Assembly (NCBI GenBank): GCA_003427395.1
Contig: BFEA01000117.1
Span: 3,024,392 to 3,088,391 of the forward strand
Reading direction: 5' to 3'
DNA from: Chara braunii
Taxonomy: Eukaryota; Streptophyta; Charophyceae; Charales; Characeae
DNA length: 64,000 nucleotides
The stretch's first letter is position 1; each line of letters begins with the position of its first letter. The translations under genes were made by a program, and so were the position numbers. Below the pieces are notes generated by a model. It was not told the origin of the DNA, did not search any database, and worked only from the letters and a program-made list of their open reading frames with translations. This document shows, in pieces, positions 31,283 through 42,648 of the stretch.

Positions 31283-31845
31283 AGGCATCCTGGCAGCTCC
31301 GTACTTGACCTCCATACCAATCTTCATACCAGACAGGATCTCGATACCAGAGGAGCCGTCCTCTCCTCAAGCCTTTTGCTGATAGGAGGGGCTCCTTTCT
31401 CAACATCCAAAGGCCGTGCGCCGTACTCTCATGACACGCTATCTGTACGAAGTAGCTTGGAAGGCGGAACAGCACAATTGGACACAGTGGGAGTGCGTGC
31501 GGCCGCGGTGGCAGCGTTTCGGCAGGTCCAAGACCTCCAGCAGGTTTCGGTGGACCCATCTACGTCACAAGGCAGTTTGATGATCATTCACTTCAAGTTT
31601 TGTTTTCTCACTTAAGTTGGTTCTCTTTGGTTAGAATAGCGTCTGTGAATGGTTACATATAAGACGCTTTTCTTCCGTTCTTGATTATTGGGGTATTTTT
31701 AGTTTGATGTCTGTAGGTTTCTGGAGTTCCGATTGGGCTCTCCACTTTCTTTTTCGAGTATCGTCTTCGTAGTAGATATGTTCTGCGTAGTTTTTTGTTT
31801 GATGTAGTTTGAAGGTTTTTGTCTGCCTTTTACCGTTCATTTCAG
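31283..31845. other. Unassigned
   Basis: A 114-codon frame at 31271-31615 starts inside the LTR and shows no recognisable domain. Nothing else seen. Confidence 0.45.
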
Positions 31846-32617
31846 TCGGGCTGTGTTCTCGTCTATCGCTTGCAATGGTATTGAGTTCTCATGTATGTTT
31901 GAGATTCAGACAGTTTCTCGATATTCTTAAGCGTTGGGTTATGTTTGCAATGGTTTAGGGTGATACTCACAGGGTTGGATGATATGAGAGAGCCGGTGAA
32001 GAGCAAACTAGAGTTGTATCCATTGGGTGCGTGGTGGGAAACCTGTCTAGGCGACAAAGGCTCTTTACAGCGTTTTGGATAGTGAGGTTGAGAGGGTAAC
32101 CCTAATGTCTAGTCCTCCCTCCCAGCTCTTAGTCATTGAGATTGCTCTCTTAGTTTGATATTCCGTAGGTCTTCGGTATCTGGATTGTTGTAAAGCCCTG
32201 AAGCCCTATGGGTGGCGGCGCCATCAGCGGGAGTGGGAGACTCACTAGTGGCGGTGGGAACGTTTCCCGGGCGCGAAGGGTAAAATAATTGCCAGCCATA
32301 GCTTCACTTTAGCTGGGCTGTGTTCTCATCTATCGATCGCTTTGGTATTGAGTTTTCACGTATGATTGAGATTCACAGCTTTTCGTTATTCTTAAGTGCG
32401 GGGGTATGTTTGCAGTAGTTTAGGGTGATACTCACAGGGTAGGAATGATATGAGAGACCCGGTGAAGAGCAAACTAGAGTTGTATGATGTGGTGGGAAAC
32501 CCGTCTAGGCAACAAAGGCTCTTTACAGCGTTTTGGATAGTGAGGTTCAGAATAACCCTAATGTCTATTCCTCCCTCCCAGCTCTTAGTCATTGAGATTC
32601 CTCTTTTTTCTAGTTTG
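31846..32617 (+). repeat. Tandem duplication, period about 460 bp
   Basis: Copies at about 31846-32160 and 32309-32617 share long blocks, such as GTGAAGAGCAAACTAGAGTT and GCTCTTTACAGCGTTTTGGA, with scattered changes and small indels. No coding signal. Confidence 0.8.
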
Positions 32618-33023
32618 ATAGATCTTGGAATTTGGATTGGTTGTTCAGACTTGTTCTCAATCGTTTATTTTCTGTTGATAATATTAGTATGCCCAGTTTA
32701 AAATTTAGTAAGTACTTGGCCTGAAATTTAAATTTGAATTGTATCTGAGAATTTAGTTTGCCTTTGGAAATATTTTTAGGGTTAAACTGTATAATTTTCG
32801 TGAATTGCCTTGTGCTTTTTCGGGATTTGCAGATTATAATTCGTTGTTCTTTGACAATAGTATTTCGATCCTAGAAACATGCCGGCGTTTTCCTGTGCAG
32901 CAAGGATATTTTATTATAGGCTGAAGGAGTGGAGAGTTGCTGCTATGATTAGTTCAGCCACCTTTTTCTGTGCTTCAAGGCTATTTTGAGGAGTGCTTCT
33001 TCCTTTTGAGGCTGAGTGGTCTT
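32618..33023. other. Unassigned AT-rich stretch
   Basis: Nothing recognised. Confidence 0.5.
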
Positions 33024-33154
33024 GGGACGCTGGACCTGGTTTCCAGCAGGTTTTTCTCTTCCTTGGCGACACCGGGTAATTGTGAGGTCCCCGGCCTCGA
33101 CCACTTTTGTTTTGAAATAAAAAGCAATAACTTCTCAAAAAAAAAAAAAAAAAA
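33024..33154 (+). repeat. Hairpin SINE with LINE-like 3' tail and poly(A)
   Basis: The hairpin (GCTGGA, loop CCTGGTT, TCCAGC) is at 33029-33047. A 22-base block at 33079-33100 is identical to 3906-3927 near the 3' end of the LINE. The unit ends in an A run (33138-33154). A SINE tail shared with a LINE is the usual sign of mobilisation by that LINE. Confidence 0.75.
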
Positions 33155-33203
33155 GCCGCTACCATTCCATTTTTTTCTGAAACCGAAAGGAACTGGGCTT
33201 GGC

Positions 33204-33314
33204 CTACCATCTTCACCCAAACAGAACGCCCGGTCATTAAAGACGGATTTGGTGCAACTTTCAGTCCACATACAATGATAATGACTGGGCATTCTATTCG
33301 GGTGAAGATGGTAG
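33204..33314. mobile_element. MITE family A, full copy
   Basis: 111 bp, ends CTACCATCTTCACCC and GGGTGAAGATGGTAG; inner GAACGCCCGGTCATTA as at 4643. Confidence 0.8.
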
Positions 33315-33863
33315 TATGGAAGAGGGTGAGCAGGCTCAAGACAGTACAGACAACCTTCCTAGAAATCCAGTTTTTTCTATCTGCCAGCCTCACAAAGTGC
33401 TGAAGAGGTAGGTGTCTCTTTTTTCCTGATTGGGCATTGACAGTCCATCCCCTGAATTAGGCAGGGCAATCAATGCTGCAGTGGCTCGTTCTATGGATAT
33501 TCTCATGTGATGTACAAAAGTAGTAGTAATGGGACACTGGGCCCGATTCCGGGCACGTGCTGATCGCCATGAATAGATCGGAGCCTTCCCACTGGTGCGT
33601 CATGCAGATGCACCGCCCAGGGGCTGCCGTGGATGGACATCCATCTGCATGTGTTTTTTTTGTTTTTTTTAACGTCCTGAAACACTCTGGTAGGTAGAAT
33701 AACTGTGAACTGCCTGGGGCCTGTCAATTCAATAAGTGTATTTATGGAACTCCCCCAGCAGTTGGTACAGTCACGAACTGTTGAAAAAAAAAGAAAAAAG
33801 TCGGGGCTCTAAAACAAGAATACACAGGAAACAATGAATAAGGTGACTCCATAATTTAGGGGN
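33315..33863. other. Mostly unassigned; degraded hairpin unit at 33531-33575
   Basis: GGGACACTGGGCCCGATTCC... followed by a GATCGCCATGAATAGATCGG-like second hairpin resembles the double-hairpin unit, but the first stem is imperfect. The rest shows nothing. Confidence 0.45.
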
Positions 33864-34140
33864 AAGGGTTAAAAAAACAGAAAAAATAAATAAAATTTTA
33901 AATAAATAAAATAGAATAGAAAAATGGGAAAAAAAGAAAAAAACAGTAAGACAATAAAATAATAACTTAATAATATAATAAGAATATTAGAAAATAAGGA
34001 AAAACAAAGTAAGAAAAAAACATCAAAATATGAACCAAAAAAAAAAAATGGTAAAAGGAAAAGGAACAAAGAAAAAAAAGAATGAGAAAAAAAAGGAAAA
34101 GGAGAGAAAAAAAAAACGTAACGCAACGAAAAAAAGAGCA
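33864..34140. repeat. A-rich low-complexity tract
   Basis: Almost purely A with scattered G and T. No structure beyond purine richness. Confidence 0.85.
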
Positions 34141-34147
34141 CGGAGCC

Positions 34148-34187
34148 TTGAGCTAGCTGTCTCCTTTTTTCGAGACAGCTAGCTCAA
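34148..34187. repeat. Perfect 16 bp hairpin
   Basis: TTGAGCTAGCTGTCTC, loop CTTTTTTC, GAGACAGCTAGCTCAA. All 16 pairs match. Confidence 0.9.
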
Positions 34188-34547
34188 TGCAAACGGCGAA
34201 GGGTAGGGGGAGTTGTAAACGAGGGGTTGGATTCATGGAGGCATTTCCCGACACCAAAAAATGACCAGGTTGGAGGAATACAACACATAACTAAAGTCGA
34301 CCGCTGGATGTTCACAACACCTGCCATCCCTGGTGTCGCCCTGAGTCGCACGTGATAGAAAACCCAACGCTGAGCTTGCTCAACGGTGCTAGTGGGACGA
34401 GGCCTCTGGGAGGTTTGACTCTGTATTTTTTTTCATTTTTTTTTTTAAGAAGAACACAAGTGACAATTCATATTCATATATCCGGGAAACGGGCCCGGTG
34501 TCCCTTACATCATTTGTTGCGGTCAAACGGGCCCACCACAGCCTCAC
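34188..34547. other. Unassigned; hairpin motif at 34482-34504 (minus)
   Basis: On the minus strand 34482-34504 reads GGGACACCGGG, loop CCCGTTT, CCCGG, a five-pair variant of the dispersed hairpin. It lies about 35 bases from a T run (34430-34446) that would be its poly(A) tail. Confidence 0.6.
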
Positions 34548-34809
34548 AAGGTTACGAAAACCAATGATGCCAATCCCAACCCTAAAACAAAATTCACGTT
34601 CACTAATTTAACAAAAGTCAAATCCTAATCTACCCCCTCTCTAAACCGCCATTATCAAACAACCCTAATCTCCACCAACCAAGGTTACGAAACCCATGAT
34701 CCCAATCCCAACCTAAAACAAAATTCACGTTCCCTAATTTAACAAGACTCAAATCCTAATCTACACCTTTCTCCAAATCACCATTATGAAACAACCCTAA
34801 TCTAGCGAA
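34548..34809 (+). repeat. Tandem duplication, period 133 bp
   Basis: Two copies beginning AAGGTTACGAAA at 34548 and 34681, sharing AAAACAAAATTCACGTT and TCAAATCCTAATCTAC. Confidence 0.88.
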
Positions 34810-35808
34810 ATCCAAGCTAGATAACAGACCATTAACCAACACATAAACAAAATATTCAATGTTTTCATCCTACTTACCCACTACCAACTAAGAAAACAAA
34901 AAATCAATAGTGTCTTACCCACGGATAGTCAATGATGTCATGGAATTACCCAACCCATGGGCAAAAACGAAAGGGAACGTAATCCAACGAAAAGTAACAG
35001 TTCTAGAATCATCTTGAAAACACTAACAAAATGGACAGCTAATTAGAATTATGAAAACCCTTGTCGAATTGGCAGTTCACAAAATACCAATCACAAATAC
35101 TAACAAGACTTGTCCTAACGATTGGAATCTAGGAAAACACAATCATCTATACTCGCAACGCTTGCAATTTAGGGAAACACAGTCGATAACTGTAAGAGCA
35201 CCAGAAATCAGGAAGTCTTAAGCAACACACCGCCCGAAGTAGGAGTAAAGGCAATAGTGGACAACCCCGATCACAGCTTGAAGTCCGTTGTCAGCGACGG
35301 TGGACGATACCGATAACGGCATGAAGTTCGTCATCCATCTCCCGGAAGTCGACGTTTATCGATGTACTCACGTCTTTCTTCTCGAGCTCTTCATCCAGAT
35401 AAAACTGTATCCATTCCCACAACGAATCGCATTCGTTCTCTGTATCTATAATCAGCGGGCAAAGCCCCTTATCAGGTAGTAATACTGATATGTACGATGC
35501 GCAGATCCTGCCCATTGACCGACCCCACATCTCTCTCTCCTTCCTTCTGCGGCCCATCTGGGATTACCAACTTTCATCGGCCAAGATTAGGTTATTGCAG
35601 GCGCATGGTTGTGCCCCCTCGAAGCGGCCTCCACCTCAGTGCCCACACACTCTATCACCTCTCCGCCTCCGCCATACCCAACAACAAATTCTGGCTAAGC
35701 GCAGCTTATCCACAGCTGCCCCCATGCCATCCCCCACTGCCCGCACATTGTAATAGTGATGCGCTAGCGCAGCGTTACTGCTGCGCTAACACGATCCAGG
35801 AATTCTCT
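34810..35808. other. Unassigned; open frame at 35291-35557 (minus)
   Basis: The 88-codon minus-strand frame 35557-35291 is acidic in its C-terminal half (DEELEKKDVS, REMDDELH) and looks protein-like. I recognise no domain. It could be an exon or transposon relic. Nothing else seen. Confidence 0.35.
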
Positions 35809-35928
35809 CTGTATATTTATTTTTCTTCCAGCTAATGCTGCATCTTTCTTTTTTCTTCAGCATCAACTGAAAAAGAAAAAAAGAATGCAGCATCAGCTGC
35901 ATCAGCTGGAAGAAAAAGAAATATACAG
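35809..35928. mobile_element. 120 bp foldback element
   Basis: CTGTATATTT...CTTCCAGCT at the left and AGCTGGAAG...AAATATACAG at the right pair over about 50 bp, with GCTGCAT blocks between. Structure only; no second copy seen. Confidence 0.7.
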
Positions 35929-36392
35929 GCTAATACAGCATCAAAGCTCCCAGCTTTTTTTTTTTTTTTTTTTTTGAAGAAGATTGATCTTTATTTGATT
36001 GCTTCCTTGATTAAATTTTGTTAACTGATTGATTCACTGATTGATTCATTGATGACAGGCAGTTAACGGAGGCCTCAATTTTCATGCAACTTCTCAAACA
36101 TCTCTTGCCATTTATAACAAAACCCAAGGGTCAATTAACCAAACTTTCCACCAATTCATAGAGTGGAGATCATACTAACTACTTATATATTAAAAAAAAA
36201 AGAAAAGAAAAAAACTAGGTTGTTTCCCCAGGCACCCAACTTATGCCCGGGTACCCGCCCGGGTGCCCGGCAGGGCATGAACCCCGGGCAGGGTTCCGGG
36301 TAGCCCCAGCGTTAAAAAAAAAAAAAAACCGGAAAATAATTATGTTGTGTAGAAGTGCATTTTTGGCAAACTTTGGGGCGATGCTTTGTGTG

Positions 36393-36436
<44 letters not shown>

Positions 36437-36788
36437 TACCTTGTGGCTCTTGGTACTCTAGTTGGCGTGCGGAAATATGAACTTGCGATTGAGTGTCTAA
36501 TTGCCACTAATTAGCTGCTCTTGATTTGTAGGTTAATCTAGGGTTCGGCTTTTGCTGTGCCCCTTTGAATTCCTATTTGGTACTTGTTGTGCAGTTGGTA
36601 TTAGCAATAGTTGCTATTTAGTCGTTCTTGGTTTGTAAGCTAATTTACGGTGTGATTTTGGCGTGTGTGATTAGGGTGTGATTTTGGCTTGTGTGATTGT
36701 CTTGTCGGTGCTATAGGATAGGGTGTTTGGTGGAGTTTTGGGAGCCGTGCCTTGTGATTGTTGCGACGGAATCTGTTGCGGTGTTTGC

Positions 36789-36869
<81 letters not shown>

Positions 36870-37245
36870 TTTGTTACTGACATACTTGTCATCGGGTTTT
36901 GTTTTTGCGCAGTACTTGGATTTCTACAATTCTGTCTGGTCGTTGTTGGTTATAGGAAATAGAGTTATGGCTGAGGGTCACATTAGAATTCCTCACGGAA
37001 TCGGAGATAAAAAAGAAAATAACAGAATCACACTAAGGCACCCTCCTTTAATCCCCTTTAGCCCCTTCAAAACCATTTATACCCCCCTCCCCCCCCCTTG
37101 GAAGCCAACTCGCAAAAAAAGAAATGAGCCCGGATTTGGGGTCCTTTAGGAGAGCGCAGAAGGGGAAAAAAAAAGAAAAAAAAGTTCGTTTTCTTTTTTT
37201 TTTTGCACGCCCGGGTGCCCGGTCAGGCATGAAAATCTTCCTAGA

Positions 37246-37276
<31 letters not shown>

Positions 37277-37638
37277 ACAGCAAGAGAAAAAAAGTGCACT
37301 GTCATGTGGGGGTCCCCGTTAACCACTTGTGGACGTGAGGCAGATGAAGTTCAAACAGGATAAGATCAGATAGGACCTTATTTTGTTTTATCCCATACCA
37401 AACTAAACAAAAGGACAGGTCCGATAGGGCATTATAGAACATGAGTTTTAGTACAAGACACATTGTAAGAAGAGGAGGACAATTATTGTGATGGCACACC
37501 ACAATTACCATCAAGATTCACTGAATACTATGGTGAATCTTCACTTGATCTTTCAGTGACTAGAATCCGGAACTCTGACCTCATCACTACAGCTCAGGTA
37601 CAGAGATATTTTGCACCTCAGAACCGGTACCACTCTCC

Positions 37639-37642
<4 letters not shown>
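35929..37642. repeat. Simple repeats and unassigned sequence
   Basis: T run 35955-35976; GC-rich CCCGGGTGCCCGG stretch 36243-36312 followed by an A run (36314-36328), with a shorter echo at 37208-37225; GA tracts 36397-36434 and 36791-36865; A runs at 37243-37269. No gene recognised. Frames that run through the GA tracts are artefacts. Confidence 0.7.
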
Positions 37643-37726
<84 letters not shown>

Positions 37727-37754
37727 ATCTCTCTCTCTCTCTCTCTCTCTCTCT

Positions 37755-37790
<36 letters not shown>
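37643..37790. repeat. CT microsatellite
   Basis: Long CT tract with two TCTTCATCT interruptions at about 37723 and 37753. Confidence 0.95.
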
Positions 37791-37796
<6 letters not shown>

Positions 37797-37800
37797 CATA

Positions 37801-37832
37801 TACCGGGCAGTTCTGTTTGACGATATATATGT
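37801..37832 (+). repeat. Fragment shared with the hammerhead element
   Basis: ACCGGGCAGTTCTGTTTGAC followed by a GATATATAT run also occurs next to the hammerhead cores at about 45491-45527 and 45623-45648. It appears to be a truncated piece of the same repeat. Confidence 0.6.
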
Positions 37833-38175
37833 GTATAACTTTATGTAACATATATGTTTGACGATATATATATATATATGCAAAGTTATATAATATGTAT
37901 GTGGGTGAGTGAGTGAGTGTGTGTTCTCCCCCCTCCCCTCTTGCCTGCCCTCCCGAAAGACAGACAAGAGGGAAAAAAAAAAGAAACACCACCACCACCA
38001 CCATCCTTCAGCGCATGCAGTGCCCACGTTCACATACAATTCTTGTCCAATTGGCTCCATGCGAGGGAGTGATCTCCTTTGCTGCTCCCCATTCCTCGTA
38101 CAAGTGTAGGCCTGCAATCTCAGAGGGTCACTACGCTACATCTCTGACAGTGGAGGCAATCTACATACTGTTACA

Positions 38176-38177
38176 AA

Positions 38178-38225
<48 letters not shown>

Positions 38226-38337
38226 AAATAGAGAAAGCAAGCAAAAAAGAAAGAAAACAGTGAAAGCAAGGAAGCAATCAATCAAGAAATCAATCAGTCA
38301 ATCAATCAATCAATCAATCAATCCATCAATCAATCAA

Positions 38338-38377
<40 letters not shown>

Positions 38378-38490
38378 AAAGAAAGAAAAGAAAGAAAGAA
38401 AGAAAAGAAAGAAAGAAAAGGAAAGAAAGAAAGGAAGAAAGAAAGAAAGAAGAAGAAGGAAGGAAGAAAGAAAGAAAAAGGAAGGAATAA
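38176..38490. repeat. GAAA and CAAT simple repeats
   Basis: GAAA tetranucleotide tracts at 38176-38228 and 38336-38490, separated by an AATC/CAAT tract (38277-38335). Confidence 0.95.
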
Positions 38491-39243
38491 GGAAAGAAAT
38501 AGGGCCCCCACAAAGGTGGATACAGCAATCGCTGTTACATCTTTAGGGGAGAATAATTATTTCCCATTTAGGAGCTCTGAAATCCAGGCACTGACAAACA
38601 TTTCAGTTCCTATTTTTCCCCTGTTTTGGGGTGGCTTAACAATTATGGGCATTCGTATAGGCGATCACTTGAGATTTTGGAAGGCACTGGTTATTGGCTG
38701 TTTTCTTTTTTTTCTTTTTTTTCTTTTTTTCTTTTGGGAATTGCGGAGCACTTGTTGGATTTGTTTGTGGAGGCATTAAACCACCAGGTTTTTACGTTCA
38801 GAAGCGGCGGTTAACAAACACTCCACGTCCTTGGGGCCTCGGCCTACTGAAAAGGAAAAGGCTTGTGGCGCCAGGCAAAACGACACATTGTTTTGTGTCC
38901 TCTTGAGTTCTTTTCTTCCGTGGTACATCACACAAATCGCCCCCAGAAAAAAAGAGGCTCGGGCGTGCCGGTGGTGGGACGCGAAGTCCGCCCCTACCTT
39001 GTGGTGTTCAGAATATCTCAGCAGAAAAAACGATGAGGTTGACGAGCACCTAGGTCTCTTGCTAGGAGGGAGTCCTCGTACCACCTCTCCTACCAAGGAC
39101 ACTGGTTTGTTAAACAAAACAAAAAAAAAAAGTTGACGAACAATTGCTGATCACTTCAAGGGGCTGATGGCTCCTGCTGTGGCCTAGGATGAACTTGGCG
39201 GAAAGTGCCTCGCCCAGCCCGATTGGCCATGGCAGATATGTGA
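38491..39243. other. Unassigned
   Basis: Frames of 60-113 codons on both strands show no recognisable domain. Confidence 0.45.
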
Positions 39244-39290
39244 GGGACGCCGGGCCCCGTTCCCGGCACTGTAATAAAGAAATTGTTATA

Positions 39291-39324
<34 letters not shown>
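39244..39324 (+). repeat. Hairpin retroposon tail
   Basis: Arms GCCGGG (39249-39254) and CCCGGC (39262-39267), loop CCCCGTT: two positions changed on both sides relative to the common form, so pairing is kept. AATAAA-like AATAAAG at 39273 and an A run (39299-39324) follow. Confidence 0.8.
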
Positions 39325-39423
39325 CAGTAACTTGTGCCGAACTAGGACGTGTGACATGCACACGGGCGCCTTAACATATGTCTGCCACACACATGTCTGC
39401 CAAACACACCAAATGTCCATGAC

Positions 39424-39470
39424 TAGCTCAGTTGGTACCCCAATGAACTGTTGGAATACAGACCTCATTT
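39424..39470 (+). repeat. tRNA-like sequence
   Basis: A box TAGCTCAGTTGG (39424-39435), then GGTACCCC and GTTGGAATACAGACCT, as on the minus strand at 8283-8330. No clear B box. Confidence 0.5.
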
Positions 39471-40011
39471 TGTTTTTGCCCAATGATGAACTCAGATGAG
39501 TACATAACTATGAATTTACCTGGGGATGGTCAGTCTGAACTTTGAAGATGATATCCCAAGGGTCATCGGCCACTCATCGCCTTGTCTTTTGAAAAAAGAA
39601 ACAAAAAAGAATGTGGAGTGCACACCGTCCCCCCAAAAATAGAGAGAAACCATGGAGCACCTGGAGCGAGAGGAGGGAAGGGGGGGGGGGGGGGGGGGAG
39701 GGAGGAGGGACCTCAGGGAAGTGCATAATAATTCAACTTGGAAAAACTTCCGAAAAAGCATATGACTGGGCAGTAAGGCAAGAAAGATGGTGTGCGCGCT
39801 GTTCAATACTCAACAAGACAGTTTTTTTTTTTTTGGGGAGCAAAGAAAGAGAAAACATAGGACCACAACTGGATAGGAGTCCGCAAACCGGTTCGGCACA
39901 GTGTTTAAATCGCCAGCACCTTTCCCACTTGAAAAACAAATATGCGGCGGATAGCACAGGCAACTTTCGGGGCTGGGCCACAGTTGATAAATTTCATAGA
40001 CGGCCCGTGCT
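39471..40011. other. Unassigned; possible LINE 5' region
   Basis: G run at 39679-39699. A 181-codon frame (39611-40156) overlaps the start of the LINE ORF1 in another frame and shows no domain. Confidence 0.4.
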
Positions 40012-41130
40012 GTGTTTCGGGCCTCCAAAAGTCGCGGTGAGGAGCCTTCGGCCGATATATATGGGAAATGTAGACATCCATCCAAAGCAAAGACGCCCCT
40101 TGTACCTTTCTTCCCACTCCATCAAACACATCGCCAGTGTAAGGAGGTGGCTGTAGTGCCAGGGAAGCTGTCGTCCGGGGGACCTGCAGAAACCCCTATG
40201 ATACAACAGGGACAGCCCAGACAGACGGAACAGTGTTCGACACAAGGAGGGAAGGGACAGACAAACCAACACAGCAAAGAGACAAACACACATGGGACAT
40301 GGGCAGATAGGATTAAACGACCTTTTCTAGGAAAATCTCTGGTCATTCAGAGGGAGACTGGTACCTCGGGTGAACCGACACAGCACATCCCACTGGACAA
40401 TGTGTCATCTGCACGGGCCTTCTTCCTTACCAAGCTCCTTTGCGCCCCAGAAACAATGGTGGTCGATCAAAGGGGGAAGAAAACGATGGTGAGAAACTAT
40501 CCGAAAGATGGACTGGGAATCAGGGATAATATATACCTCAGACATGCAAACACTTGGGTTTTCTATGATGATTCTGCCTACAAATCCACTAATGACAAAG
40601 TGAGGTGGATCAGGCTTCGGTTGGAAGCCCTGAGGCGGGACGGACAAGCAGCCAAGGATTCTTTCCTGATTCATCCTCTTTCCCCCACCACCTTCACAGT
40701 CCTATCTATGCACGAAAAGGATAAGCAAACGATTGACGGCTGGAAGAGTCTGAGATGTGAGCGATCAGAGGTGAGGATCTACCCCTGGTCCCCCCCCAAA
40801 CAGCCTGGCCCGGAAGAACGACGACAGAAGATGATGACTGATTATTTTTGGGTTGAATTCAGACACATCCTGGTCGAAATCCAGGGCAGTTTCTTACATG
40901 AACTGGGCCAAAAATATAAGATCATTGATTTTATCGAACCGCTTCCCCCCTTTGTCGCGCAGTGGGACGATTACCTTATGCGAGCTCTAGATATCCCGGA
41001 GTCCCACCCCTTCTTTATGGATGATGTGATCCTGTTCAGAATAAAGAACAAGGAATACATGATCCCTACAGCAAACAAGCTGCGGCCATCCCGGGGATAT
41101 CACATCATGCCAGGGAGACAAATTACGTAA
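40012..41130 (+). CDS. LINE ORF1-like protein (DUF4283-type)
   Basis: The 372-codon frame is intact. Residues about 100-115 (TWADRIKRPFL) and the central block RIYPWSPPKQPG, followed by DYFWVEFRHILVEI, resemble ORF1 proteins of plant L1-type LINEs. In these, a W-P...F-WV-hhh-hP pattern marks the RNA-binding DUF4283 region. The N-terminal 100 residues are Gln/Lys/Ser-rich and low in structure. No CCHC knuckle is visible at the C-terminus and no ORF2 follows, so the element is incomplete. The start is the first ATG of the frame; an upstream start is possible. The function would be binding the LINE RNA. Moderate confidence, motif-based. Confidence 0.6.
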   Translation: MFRASKSRGEEPSADIYGKCRHPSKAKTPLVPFFPLHQTHRQCKEVAVVPGKLSSGGPAETPMIQQGQPRQTEQCSTQGGKGQTNQHSKETNTHGTWADRIKRPFLGKSLVIQRETGTSGEPTQHIPLDNVSSARAFFLTKLLCAPETMVVDQRGKKTMVRNYPKDGLGIRDNIYLRHANTWVFYDDSAYKSTNDKVRWIRLRLEALRRDGQAAKDSFLIHPLSPTTFTVLSMHEKDKQTIDGWKSLRCERSEVRIYPWSPPKQPGPEERRQKMMTDYFWVEFRHILVEIQGSFLHELGQKYKIIDFIEPLPPFVAQWDDYLMRALDIPESHPFFMDDVILFRIKNKEYMIPTANKLRPSRGYHIMPGRQIT

Positions 41131-41775
41131 ACCATCAAATCTGCGGGATAATAATGGCAACGGGAGGAGACGACGATGTAAGGGGGAGGTTGCGAGGAGG
41201 GAAACGAATGAAGGGGGTCGACCGGGGTTACCACTCCTGGTGACCACCTTGGGTTGGACCTTATCCCTTCGTGTGGGAGGTTCTGCACGGTGATGGACGC
41301 CATCGATTCGCTGTTCGGGACCGTCCTCTCCTCCGATGCAAATTTGCAGGTAGGGATGTTTGCCTTTCTAATTTGCATATTCTATGTAGGTAGAATTGCA
41401 TAATCGTCTCCGTTTGCTGGTGGAAACCTCTATAGCTTGTGCCCATGTCCTATCGTGACACCGATGTAGGCGAAACTCTTAGGTTTTTAAGGGTTGCTTG
41501 GCATGAAGGTCCTATCAAAAGTAGGATTAGTGTTGGTCTTCCCCACAGAAGGACGAAACGTAGGCTGCCTCTCTTGTGCTGGGGTGAGGGATGATCATGG
41601 TTGTCCAAGGGGAGGATGGACCGGGCAAGCAATTAGGGTTGTTTGTGTTTGTGATTGTTTCTTATCAGGGAGGTCAGTCAATCCCCTCCAAGTGAGGGTA
41701 ATCAATGCTGCCTCCTGCTGTGAACCCACATGACGGATTCTTAAACAAATCAGGCTCCTGATGCAGATCATTGAA
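41131..41775. other. Unassigned
   Basis: No ORF2 sequence and no repeat recognised after the ORF1-like frame. Confidence 0.45.
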
Positions 41776-41946
41776 GGGACGCTGGACCCCGTTTCCAGCA
41801 GGTGCAGCTCCCCACCAATAGAATGGAGCCATCAACCCTGTGAGGCCTGCTAGAGGAGGATGCTCTTACCAACTCCTGCTAGCAGGTGCTCTCGCGCCAA
41901 TGATGTTTTTTCAAAAGAAAAAAAAAAAAGAAAAGAAAAAAAAAAA
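41776..41946 (+). repeat. Double-hairpin SINE-like unit
   Basis: Hairpin 1 GCTGGA/TCCAGC at 41781-41799, hairpin 2 around 41807-41830 (GCTCC...GGAGC), a GGATGCTCTTACCAAC box at about 41858, and A-rich tail 41916-41946. Confidence 0.78.
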
Positions 41947-42200
41947 GATAGTGGCATTTACAAGAAAGTTTTCTGGAAAAATGGCTGAAACATCATTGTC
42001 AAACAAGGCTATCAGATTCTTCTCCTTTTTGGTCGGCGGCCGGTCAAATACAAAGGTCCTATAGAGCCCAAATTTCCCATGTTGGACTAAATTACTTACA
42101 GAGGTATGCATACACTCTAGGAATACCTCAGGATAAACACCCATCCAAACAACTCCAATTGCAAAGGTAGATACAGCCCCAGTAGCTAGCTGGATTGCAG
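41947..42200 (-). pseudogene. nad4: Nuclear mitochondrial DNA: nad4 end and nad2 start (NUMT)
   Basis: On the minus strand the translation has GVVWMGVYPEVFLECMHTSV, then SNLVQHGKF. This is the highly conserved C-terminus of plant and algal mitochondrial NAD4. About 60 bases later comes FDNDVSAIFPENFLVNATI, the N-terminus of NAD2. The nad4-nad2 order is that of charophyte and bryophyte mitochondrial genomes. The copy is cut on the left by the A-rich tail at 41946 and on the right near 42200. The nad4 stop is lost, so both parts read in one frame. A non-functional organelle DNA insert. Confidence 0.85.
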
Positions 42201-42567
42201 GCTGCATAGATGTTCCCGCCTAAAAGCAGCAACTTCCGGTAGACCCAATAGGCCAGCGGAGGCAGTAGTTACCCAACCCGGAGGAATAGGAGGCCCGGGA
42301 AGTAAGAGTATACCATTCAGGCACATTGAGGGAAGCGGTACCTCACCCGGCAGTGACGCTGCTGCTCCTCCCTGAGGGTGAAGGTAGACGGAGCTTCTGC
42401 TGGACGGCGGGCGAGGAAGAAGCCCCCCATGGCTGTGAAGTAGTAAAAGGAGGGAGTAGGCCTAGGTTATGGAGCTAGAGAGTGAAGCGCCTCTTGCCAG
42501 GCTATGGGGAATGGTGAGAGCAGGGTGTAACAGATGAGAGAGGGAGAGAGAGAGGGGAACTGACATT
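42201..42567. other. Unassigned
   Basis: Purine-rich in part; nothing recognised. Confidence 0.45.
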
Positions 42568-42598
42568 AGAGACTCACTTTTGGTGCTGGTGAGGGATG

Positions 42599-42648
<50 letters not shown>

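Noticed and set aside
20350-31286. Target-site duplication for Ty3 element 1
   Set aside because: Flanks ATGG and AGGC do not match; I therefore claim none.
37643-38490. Possible CRISPR-like array
   Set aside because: Only simple CT and GAAA repeats with no unique spacers; the host is a eukaryote.
36697-38528. Frames rich in Arg-Glu, Leu-Ser or Lys-Glu
   Set aside because: Translations of GA, CT and GAAA microsatellites.
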